Shown here: one piece after another, positions 40,207 to 49,800 of the stretch | Numbering within the stretch: position 1 is the first letter of the stretch | Layout of the letters: the number at the start of each line of letters is the position of its first letter | Assembly: GCA_038373885.1 (NCBI GenBank) | Contig: JAWZYV010012274.1 | Location: 1,550,001 to 1,614,000, forward strand | DNA length: 64,000 bases | Direction: 5' to 3' | Origin: Cheiracanthium punctorium | Taxonomy: Eukaryota; Arthropoda; Arachnida; Araneae; Cheiracanthiidae | The notes under the pieces: model-generated | The model's input: only the letters and a program-made list of their open reading frames with translations | What the model was told of the DNA's origin: nothing | Databases searched by the model: none | Translations under genes and position numbers: made by a program

Positions 40207-40330
40207 AGCATGGACGCGAGACCGCGAGACGAGACGGGACTTTCGCGTTTCTGCGAGACGAGGCCGCGAGACAAAACCTCGGGGTGCGAGACGAGACCAC
40301 GAGACCGATTTCGCATATTTTCTCACATCA

Positions 40331-41715
40331 AAATGTCTTTCTTTTTACTTAATTGTACGAAGCAAAAGATGCACAGTCATTCCTCATTTATCGAGCTCTC
40401 GCCTACTGTATGACGCACAAATGTCTTCATTTGTACTCAATTATCGGAATTGAAAGACGTACAGTCGTCCCTCGTTTATTGCGGTCTCGCATACTGTGTG
40501 AGACCAAAATCAGTGGCGTACCCAGAGGGGATGCAAAGGGACATATGCACCCCCCCCCGAACATTTATTCTCAAAATTGAAGTTTTTAGAAAAAGAATGA
40601 TTTTTTTCCATGCTTAATTCTTTTTTTCATGATGAAAGGAAAACATGATTCCAACAACATGAATTCGTTAAAAAAGAATAGGAAATCTGTAATGACTCTA
40701 AAACTGTGCCTTTGTGTTCATGGGGCAAGTGGTCAGCATTTGTAGACGGAGTAGAGAGAAGGGCGGGGTGCTTACCTATAGAATATCTCTGGAATATTAC
40801 ACAGGCATGAAAGTTTTCAGTCTTTTGACTGAATTCAGTCTTTTTTCAACATCATTCGGCTGTTTTTGAGATCCATGCAAATGAATTTAGTCATACTGAA
40901 TACAGTGATACATTGAATATTAGTTTAATAATGAATACATATGAAAGAGTAACAATTAATGTGTTAAATGCATAATAATTTATTTTTTCTGTATGATCCA
41001 CAGCAAAGTTCAGTCTTTTTAGCTCTTTCGTGCTTTCATGCCTGATTACATTACATCTATGAAAGATGTCCACCCTCCTTTGAACAGTAGCAATACTTTC
41101 TGATTTCGTATTTATAAACGGATAGAAATCAGAAAATCTCAGTTACACTATTTTCTTTTAACATTAAATTTCCTTCAATCTTTTTTTTTTACTTTTTATT
41201 CGAGAAAAAACAAACAACAACAAAAAAAATTCTAAACGTCAATTTGGAGCAGGAAAGTGTACATTAGATAACAGTTTTAAGTAACATTTATATTTTTTTT
41301 AAATCCTGTAATATTTTACATATTAAGTAGACATTCGGGCCGTCTTTTGCTTATGTGTGTGTGGGGGGGGGGAGGGGTCATCTTCAGTTTTCAGACACTT
41401 CAGAACTTAATTAATTTGAAAGATTTCAGTATATAAAATTGTTCACTATACCGATAGCTACCGACCCCTACCTACCCTAGCATATATTCTTTAGATTTTA
41501 CCTAGTAATACAGTACTTTTGTGGTAATGACGATATGATACGCACCCCCAAAATGAATTTCTGGGTACGCCACTGACCAAAATGCCTTCATTTTTACTTA
41601 ATTGTGCGAAGTGGAAAATGTACACTCGTCCCACATTCTCGCGCGAGACCGTGATAAACGAGGGACGATTGTACTTCTTTTACTTCGCACAATTAAGTGA
41701 AAATGATACAATTTT
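40331..41715. repeat. 88-bp tandem units with an inverted copy
   Basis: Direct units start at 40331, 40419 and 40507, exactly 88 bases apart; the third is split by the hAT element and resumes at 41584. Each carries (A)AAATGTCTTC, TTTACTTAATTGT, and a pogo-like CAGTCGTCCCTCGTTTAT. An inverted unit follows at about 41651-41715 (GATAAACGAGGGACGATTG, then CTTCGCACAATTAAGTG), so the third unit and the inverted copy can pair. Confidence 0.85.
40511..41575. mobile_element. hAT-like non-autonomous element, exact 8-bp TSD
   Basis: Ends CAGTGGCGTACCCAGA at both termini (inverted), flanked by the perfect 8-bp duplication ACCAAAAT (40503-40510, 41576-41583). 1,065 bp, AT-rich with long G and C runs near the ends; no transposase recognised. 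It interrupts unit 3 of the 88-bp array, so it is younger than the host element. Confidence 0.92.
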
Positions 41716-41952
41716 GGTGTCATGCAGTATGCGACACCGGTCTCGTGCGAGACGAGACCTCGGGATGTGAGACGAGACCTCGGGATGCGAGACGTGACCA
41801 CGGGTTGTGAGATGAAACCCCGGGTTTGCGAGACGTGACCTCGCGTTGCGAGATGAGACCGCGAGACGGGACCTCGTTGTGCGAGACAAGACCACGAGAC
41901 GCGACAAGACCTTAGGCATTTCTCGTCTCGTGTGCTCTCGCGTCCATCCCTA

Positions 41953-42690
41953 GCAATAGTTACGCAAATATAGATTTCCCCCTTTTGGTTCCTCCCTAAC
42001 CCTCCTTTCGGAGGGCATTAAAAAGTTCCTTTTCTACATTTTTTAAAGTTAAATTTGTTCTTGAAAAGCGAGATGTATTACTGGATCTAATATTTTTCAC
42101 ATATTCCACCATAGTTAAAATGATGTCATTTTGTTAGTCTGTCTGTTCATTTCTAATTTGCTCAGGTATATTGTCCACTATCTTTCTTGTCCGCTGTGTA
42201 AACAGACTTCCTGTATGGGGGAAGGTTACAGACGCATTTTTTTTTTCTTAAAAGGCGTGAGCTTTATGCTAAAAATTAAAAATTCATGGACTTTATGTTA
42301 AAAACTTTTGGACAGGAGGGGACTTTAGCTCCTAACTTTCTCGTATGCAACCCACTGGTGTTTTGTACGTATATATGAGAGAAGGCGAGTGTTGGTGTCT
42401 GCCACTGTCACTATTTTACTTAAATACGCAACCGCTCTGAAAGGAGTATTCCACTGTATCTATCTTACACCTTTCATTCATTACAGATGTTCTAATTCTC
42501 TTGCATTCATTGTATATCGTATAATCGAAATAGGAATGCATGCGACTGCCTATAATACTTAGTCATCACACTTGTTTTCCTTCCTTCGACACCGAATCTC
42601 TATCAGTGGTATTCTCTAAACTCTGGTGTTTCCGTGCGTCAAGTAATCTGGACGGCCTGTTTGACACTTAGAGAAAACTTGGAAATTCTA
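41953..42690. other. Intergenic stretch, nothing assigned
   Basis: Moderately AT-rich; 'ggaggggactttagctcc' near 42316 resembles the interior of hAT-like MITEs but no ends are visible. Confidence 0.45.
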
Positions 42691-42979
42691 TTGGTCAGAT
42701 GTATGGTAACTCTTATATGGCATGGTCAGTACCATGTCTTCCTCTAGCCTTTGAAGTAACTCACTCTGCTCAGTTAATTTCCAATGGGCATCTTTTACCC
42801 GGTCGTAATGCCTTAATGTACCACGCTGAATTCACAGAATCAAAACTAGCTTCTGCCACATGCTCTCCTTCAACGGTGCCAACATCGACCACATCCATCT
42901 GTTGTTCATTCAAAGTCTGCAACACTTGGGCTGAAAAGCCCACATCAGGTGGCACACGAAGCAGAAAGTCCATTCGATG

Positions 42980-43100
42980 AAGATTTAGGCAGTCCATCTA
43001 CCCTCTGAAACAGATCATCGTTTGGTTCACACCGATGTTGTCCAGCTCGAGACAGAGCTCCTGTGAAACAGGCTTGGGAATCCAGCGATTCAAGTTGCAA
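42980..43100. repeat. Block shared with the GLDC intron (26128-26250)
   Basis: Same word order as 26128-26250, including GAGACAGAGCTCCTGTGAAA against GAGGCAGAGCTCCTGTGGAA. It lies between Pol III-type repeat copies, so may belong to that family's 3' part or to an independent element. Confidence 0.6.
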
Positions 43101-44157
43101 TATTCAGCTAGATGCAGAGGCAATGGAGCGGCTTACGTCACACCTCGGCAACTGAATGCCGGGAAATGGGGTACCTTTTGTCTCAGTCGAATAACGCCTT
43201 AATCTACCACGCTGAATTCACGAGATCAAAACCAGTCCAAACTGAACTCCAGTAAAACTCACTGCAAAACTTTTGTTCTCTTCACTAATGAGCCGGAGAA
43301 CGAGCATGAATTCTCCTCACCATCAGCGACAGATCGCGCAAGCACCGAGCCCATCCATCTCTCACTCTTTCAAAGTCCACAATACGTGGTATCAACTTCT
43401 TAAAGCGCTCCCCAACCTCTTAAAGTCCACAACGCGAGACAACAACCTTATGGAACAAATGGAATTTTTCGTTTGCTCCCGCGCGTTCACACTCCCGCAA
43501 GTATGGAATTTTTTGTTTGCTCCCTCACGTTAAATTGCGTTGAGGCTGGCGGCTTTTAATCGAATGCCACTTGTTGTGGACTTTGCTTCTGCATGTTGCA
43601 GTCTTTGACGGAGCGAAAGAAACTGAAGGGGAGAGAGGGTGGCGGGAGTTGGGTTCCATCCCGAGAAATCCGCGTGGTAGAGTGAGGCGTTTTCCAGCCA
43701 GGCAAAAGATACCCACTTACCCAGCCTTCAATTGCCGAGGTGTTGCGTGCGTGGAGGCGATTTCGTGCCACCACACGACTCCCGCCCTAGAGAGTCAGTC
43801 GGAGGCTGACGAACGATGTTCCAAGCGTTATGGAATGTGTCCCTCGTTGTGGAGTTTTGTCGTATGTCACGCGATGTGGGCTTCGTTGCAGCTCGTCACG
43901 GACTTTGAAAGAGCGATCGAGAGATAGATGGGGTCGGCGCCTGCGCCATCTGTCGCTGAAGGCGAGAAAGAGAATGCGTGTTCGTTGCCCGGGCCATCAA
44001 TGAATGGGAGAGAGTGTGCGGGAGCTGGATTTGATCCCGATAAATTCGCGTGGTGGAGTGAGGCGTTTTCCAGTTAGGCAAAAGATGCCCACTTGCCCAA
44101 TCTTCAATTTTCAAGGTGTTGCGTGCGCGGAGGCGATCTCGTGATGCCACAAACTAT

Positions 44158-44313
44158 CAGTGGCGGATTATTGCAAGTTTGTCGGTGGGGGCAGTTAGTT
44201 AGCAGATTGACATATACACCCATTTTATGGAAGTAAAGTAGGATCTTTTACATTAATTTCTTTCTCCTCGGGAGGGGCCGTCGCCCCCTCCACCCCCCTT
44301 TAATCCGCCCTTG
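44158..44313 (+). mobile_element. hAT-like MITE with 8-bp TSD (family 1)
   Basis: 156 bp, ends CAGTGGCGGATTA and, reversed, CAAGGGCGGATTA, flanked by the exact 8-bp duplication CAAACTAT (44150-44157, 44314-44321). The interior, including 'aagtaaagtaggatctttt' and a G-rich then C-rich run, matches the copy at 11190-11333 in the opposite orientation. Confidence 0.9.
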
Positions 44314-44501
44314 CAAACTATCACTGTTGAAGTCATCTATCGCTGAAGCTGAGAAGATTGAGTGTTCGTTTCTCCAGGTCACGCTCGCTACTGAAAAGAA
44401 CATGTGGTAGAAATTGAAATCGAGCCTAAGATTTTGAGTATAACTTCAGGCGTTATCCAAACCCGGTCTTCAAATCACGAGGTGTAGCTTGTCATAATCG
44501 C

Positions 44502-44926
44502 CAGTAGCGTAACCAGGAACTTTTTTTGGGGGTGGCTAAGAGCTCAAAAACTAGAATGCAATACAAAAATCGATATAACATACCTTTTGATTTTTTTTTC
44601 GGGGGGGGGGATCCCCACCAGTATTATTTTGCCTAAACTGTTTGCATATAAAAATGAATTACAGAAATGAAAGAAAAAAAGCTTTAAAAAATTCATAAAT
44701 CGAGTATAAAAATCTTTGCAGTTGAAAAATATATACCGGGAAAAAAAAGTTAATTGGCTTAGGACCGTTACTGAACCTCAAATTTCTCAAGGGGAACTTT
44801 TAAGCATACCAAAGGGATATGAGAACTTTTAAATTTATTTACGAAAACGTAATTTTCTCCATATCCTAAGTTTACTCATTTCGGGGATGGCTGTAGCCCA
44901 TCAGCCTCCTCCTGGCTACTTCCCTG
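44502..44926. mobile_element. hAT-like element, 425 bp
   Basis: Ends CAGTAGCGTAACCAGGA and, reversed, CAGGGAAGTAGCCAGGA. The flanking 8-mers (ataatcgc, atgaccgg) match at only five of eight positions, so the duplication is decayed or the ends are slightly off. No coding capacity. Confidence 0.6.
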
Positions 44927-46046
44927 ATGACCGGGATCCCATGTTTTCCACATATCGCTCCCTTTCTCCTATCAATTTATTTTTTCTTTTCTTCTCTCTT
45001 CCTCTATCTCTGCTTTTATGTTGAAACCTTCGTGTTATTTATGTCCTTTGTAGGATATTTGTGTACTGGAACATCTGTGCTGTTTCGATATTCGTTCATT
45101 GTGTTTGTATATGTCTTATACTGGATCACTGGAGGTATATGCAGGCTTCGTGTGTGAACGCTTTGTGGCGGCACGAGATCACCTCCGCGCACACAACACC
45201 CGGCAATTGAAGGCCGGTCGAATAGGTACCTTTTGGCCGAGCCGGATTGCGCCTCATTCTACCACCCATAAGTCCCTGGGTTCAAACCCAGCTCTCGCCC
45301 CACGCTTCTCCTTCAGCTTCAAGCAACAACACCAAAATACAGTTTGCTTGTTGAACAGAAATAGATCGCCCCTTGTTGCTCGGCTCGTCACATTTCGAGG
45401 AGGCAAGAATGACCAAAATATGGCGCGCCAGACGGGATGGAAGATTCCCAATAATCGAAATGCGGAATTCGAAGCGTACATCATTTTGATGCCAAGAGTT
45501 TTAAATTGCATTGAATTTTTAAACTCGTGACATCAAAATGACATCGAATTCACTTGTGATTTGTAAACGATGTGTTCAGAATAGCCCCCAAATGATCAAC
45601 ATACGAACACAACATGAAAAAAGCTTTTAAAAATATGAATTAAAATTATCTTTAAAAGTAACGGTGAGGTTTGGGCGGTCCTGTTGACTGTCATGTCAGA
45701 ATTTCCTTTACAAATTTTTATCCTATTTAGGACACCGTTTTTTTTTTTTTTTTTTGGAAAATATCAGCGCCTTAGATGACACAATCTTAAATGTATCAAA
45801 AAAATATAATATTTAATATTGCGACATTATAGCGTCCACTAGAGGGAAGCTGTGAAAACAGAAAGTTTTATTTTGAAATAGTAAATACTATCTATTTTTT
45901 TATACACGTAAGATTGTGTCATCTGATACTTTTTACATACATAAAAAAAGAGTCAAAATTGTAGTTGTAGGTAAGAAAAAATATGTAAGTAAATATTATG
46001 ATGCGAAGGACTATCCAAACAATCCCATTACTCTTAATATAATCTA

Positions 46047-46248
46047 AGGTGATCATTTATTCGAACGTAGAATTGGGGACATGTACCCAATTCTGAAATA
46101 AAATTGGGGACATTTCATAATTAATGAAATAATTAACATGAATCTAATTAAAAAACAATGCAATAATTAAAAATTGTCCTCAATTGCTTCTTTACTTTTC
46201 GAGGACATATCGCACAAAAACACAAAATTGGGGACGTATGGTCACCTT
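46047..46248. mobile_element. TA-flanked MITE
   Basis: Inverted ends AGGTGATCAT and, reversed, AGGTGACCAT with TA on both sides; the inverted words GAATTGGGGAC / AAATTGGGGAC recur inside. About 200 bp, AT-rich, no coding content. Confidence 0.65.
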
Positions 46249-46757
46249 ATCTTAATCACAATCACTTCAAATTTAATTGCCACTTAAAATTTAAATGTTT
46301 GTTTAACAAACTGAATCTATAACGGAGATTATTGCAATCAACGAAAAAAAAAACTCTTGTAGTATATCACTCTTGCCAGTTTTATTAAAATACTTCATTT
46401 GCCATGGTTCCTGCAATAGCGGCATCTTTTGACAGGTTTACAAACAATTTTCCTTTTCCCCTTCCTATGTATTTAAGAATGTTTTGGTTGCGCTATATGA
46501 AGCGTAATCTTTAAATATCAATGTAAGGTTTCCTTGAAGTACCGTGGCTACTGATTCGTCCTTTGGCAGTTGACGCAAGATAAACAACATTGTGATGGGC
46601 TCGCTCTCTGTTAGATGGAATTGTATCATTCTATAATCAATGTTCTGCTGCTTTGATCACGAACAGCGCTGTGTTTTCTTCACTGAGAGAGAGATTGAAT
46701 CTCTAGTTTATCTAACCCAGTGTGCTTGAAATGTAAACTGCTTTCAGAATTTTGGGA
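46249..46757 (+). promoter_or_regulatory. Presumed promoter / 5' UTR region of INPP5A
   Basis: The 500 bases before the INPP5A start codon. No convincing TATA box is visible and the transcription start cannot be placed. An in-frame TAA at 46734-46736 shows that the reading frame does not extend upstream of the chosen ATG. Confidence 0.35.
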
Positions 46758-46820
46758 ATGGAGGAAAAGTTTGTCCCGGTTCTTCTTATTTCAGCGAATG
46801 TTGGATCTATATTTGAAGAT
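46758..46820 (+). CDS. INPP5A: INPP5A exon 1 (start codon)
   Basis: 21 codons from ATG (purine at -3, G at +4) to donor gtaagt. Encodes MEEKFVPVLLISANVGSIFE plus D. ANVGS is the first conserved strand of the 5-phosphatase domain. An in-frame TAA eight codons upstream fixes the start. Confidence 0.93.
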
Positions 46821-49800
46821 GTAAGTATTACTAACTTCTCGAAACAACTTTCTTTGCCGCTTTTTACTCTACATCATTAATCATCAACCAGCCTTTAATT
46901 AGCGTGATTTGCTGTTTAAAAATTTTTTGTCGTACTTTGAAATAATGAGTCTCATCAGAATTCTATTGCTTTATGAAAAGTTTGATATTTATTTGTTAGT
47001 TCTGGATTATTGATTTATTACTGCAGCTTTAATCTACCGATTCTTCATTCTCTCTCTCTATTTTTTTTCTAAATATTTTATAGTATGGTTTGATGCTGAT
47101 TATTCCCTTGTTCTCAACATTTGATTATTGATAAATTGTAGTTATATTCCTTAGTGTAGAATAGTGTCACATGATTTAAGATTTCACAATCTATAACAAC
47201 ACATCGTGTATATGGAAATTGTCACGAAATATCTTTGGCATGTAACTTGCTTCTTTGTTTGTTTATGAGTAAATAAGTGATCCTCATATAATGTTTAATG
47301 ATCTCTCATATGATGTTCCCATAAAGTTCTTATGTAGTCAGTCTCTTTTGCTGCAAAACTGAATGAAAGCTTAGTAATGTTTATTCTGTTACTTCTTAAA
47401 AGTAATACCAGATTTATTAGTTGAAAACACTCATGTTTTGAGATTGGTGAGAAATTCCAGTGTGTGATTGATATTTTTACCAGGGGTATAGTGGGGCCGG
47501 AACACACCGGAATGACGTTCCGGTACTTTTTTGTGAGCCGGAACGGCATTCCGAAACTTCAATAAGACATTTATTATTATTATTTAATAATAATAATGTC
47601 TTATTGAAGTTTTGGAATGCCATTCCGGCTCACAAAAAAGTATTGGAACATCATTTCCGCTGTGTTCCGACCCCACTACACCCCTGGTAAAAATATCAAG
47701 CGCACACTGGAATTTCTCAAGGGATGCTATAAACTCAAAACATATTATTATTATTGTGGATCTTAACTTATGTCCTTTAAAAAGAAAAAGAAATTCTTCT
47801 ATACCCTGTAAGCACTAACAATATTCTTGTTTCAATTCTATGGATACCATAGTAGTTGAAATCATCCCAGAGAGCTACCTGATAGCTGAGTCTAGTCCAT
47901 TAGGAATTCAATCCTCTGCCCTTTCTGAGTCTGAAGAAAATAAACACCACCTCAAACAAAAGCTCATGGGTGCAAATAAGAAATTACATAGAACCATTAG
48001 ATTTGTAGAATCAATGTTAGTAACATAAGGAACACAGATGTTAAATGCTGAAGTAGCAGTGCAATTTGTGACTGCCCACCGGATCAGCCAGTGGCGGATT
48101 CAGGGGAGGTGCTAAGAGCTTCAGCTTCCCCAAGAGACTGTTAAAGTTTAACATTCTGCTATATTATACACTTTGGATAGGTAAAATAAACTTTTTTTTT
48201 TAAAGATATTATGCTCTCCCAAAAAATTTTACATTGGTTTAGAGTAAAGTTTTGCTTTACTGCACATTTTGTTTAGGTCAAATAAGTTCTTTTTTTCAAA
48301 ACTACATAATCTCTTATACTGGTTACTGACAATAAAAGACGCGTTTAATGATTAGTTGCTATAAACTTGCCCCCCCTCCCCCATTACTACTTTTAAACTA
48401 AAAGAACTTCAGTAGATTTGGCAATTCACAGTGTGGCTGTTTAAAAACTTTCACAAACAAAATTAAACCATTTTTCAATAAAAGCACATATGTCAACTTT
48501 CACAGTTAGGCCTAACACTGGTAAGTTATTCCATCTTTCTTCAAACCATAAATAATTCCCAATTTTTGAATTATTTCAACAGCGAAAGAATATATATATG
48601 TAAATTGTTATTTTAGGTTAGAAAAATATTTGATTTCTCCTCAAAAGATATTATCCGTCTTGTTCATAACAGGAAAAGTACTGTCCTGTAACCTGCAATT
48701 TTCGACTAGAGAGAATGCTTTTAAAAAGCAGGATTTCAAGGCACTCGAATAAAAAATGAAGATATTGCTAGTGCCACGCGGACCATAGACAGTACCTTTG
48801 TGTCAAACAAATGAAGTGCCTCTCTGGGTTTATTACTTGCCCATCGACCCCCCCCCCTTAAAAAAGGTGTAAGCTTTTTAAAAGCCTTTACAGCCCCCCG
48901 CCCCTAAAAAAACTCCTGAACTTACTTAATTTTTTTACTAGCTGAAGTACCCCTCGTTGACAGATTTGTATGCAGTGCAGATTTTCAAAAAGCCTGAATT
49001 TTTGTTAGCAGTAGGAGTACAAAGAATGGAAGTAGCAGATTGGCAATAAATATAGAAAGCAAAGTTATGACTTCTGTGTATATTTTAAGATTATAGGTTA
49101 GAGAGTAATTACAGGCTGAGTAAAATTGTCAATAAAAGAAAAAATTTTATTTTCAATATTAGCGTTTTATTTTAGTGGAATGAACTTTCAGGACTTTGAA
49201 AAGGGCATTCCTCGCCTTTAACTAACTTTTGTATATTTACTGTAAATATTTTAATATTATGACTCCAGAAAATGTTATTTTCACAAAATCTAAGAAAGCA
49301 GATAAACATTTTTAAAAAATCAATGAAATTTGTTTAAAAGTTAGCTAATATGATATCTCCAGATGCCTTATAATGAACCTCCCTCAAAGAAAAAAAATGC
49401 AGTTTTTCCAAAAATTTTAAAATTTATTCAAATTTGAATAAAAAAAAATTGACATTTATTGTTTGTCCTTACCGCAGTCATGTTACTAAATTTCATTCTA
49501 GTCTTTTAATTCATTTTTTAGGTATGCAAGAACAGACATTTACAAGGTTTTTACAAAATCTATAAAACAATTTTGGCATCTGCAGTTTAAATTAACTTAC
49601 CACCTAACATCGTTTGAAATTTCATTCTATTCCAAAGCAATTTCTCAGGAAGGGAACACACCTTTGCTCAGTTTTCACTAAATCTCAAAATCTATAGAAA
49701 TTTTTCTACAGGCATCAAATGTGACCACCTAAGGATGATGCTAAATTTTATTTCATTCACTTCAGTGGTTCATTTTGAATAAATTTTCGCAAAATCTCAG

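Larger units (their letters stand above)
40207..41950. mobile_element. TA-flanked composite element with GAGACGAGAC-rich ends
   Basis: TA (40205-40206, 41951-41952) flanks inverted ends AGCATGGACGCGAG and, reversed, GGGATGGACGCGAG. Subterminal regions (about 40218-40310 and 41735-41935) are built of GCGAGACGAGAC-like words in inverted orientation. The centre is an 88-bp tandem array plus an inverted unit. A 1,065-bp hAT element sits inside; without it the element is about 670 bp. No transposase; a non-autonomous TA-inserting element. Confidence 0.75.
42690..45400. repeat. Cluster of Pol III-type composite repeats
   Basis: At least five copies of the 33350-33670 family: + orientation at about 42760-42930, 43140-43450 and 45163-45315; - orientation at about 43560-43790 and 43830-44150. 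Diagnostic words recur: GCACGAGATC, GCGCACACAACACC, 'aattgaaggccgg', 'gcatcttttgcc', 'accacgc', 'ctttcaaagtccacaa'. The 45163 copy keeps a B-box-like GGTTCAAACCC. Open frames here are by-products of this G+C-richer repeat, not genes. Confidence 0.7.

Noticed and set aside
40218..41935. CRISPR-like array from repeated GAGACGAGAC words and 88-bp units
   Set aside because: Units are contiguous without unique spacers, lie in a eukaryotic TA-flanked element, and have no cas genes nearby.
45099..45530. 143-codon open frame on the plus strand
   Set aside because: It lies over a Pol III-type repeat copy that occurs in both orientations elsewhere; the reading is not conserved between copies.
47295..47818. 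Two small open frames with similar proteins on opposite strands
   Set aside because: The similarity is a consequence of the inverted duplication at 47433-47743; neither frame is a gene.
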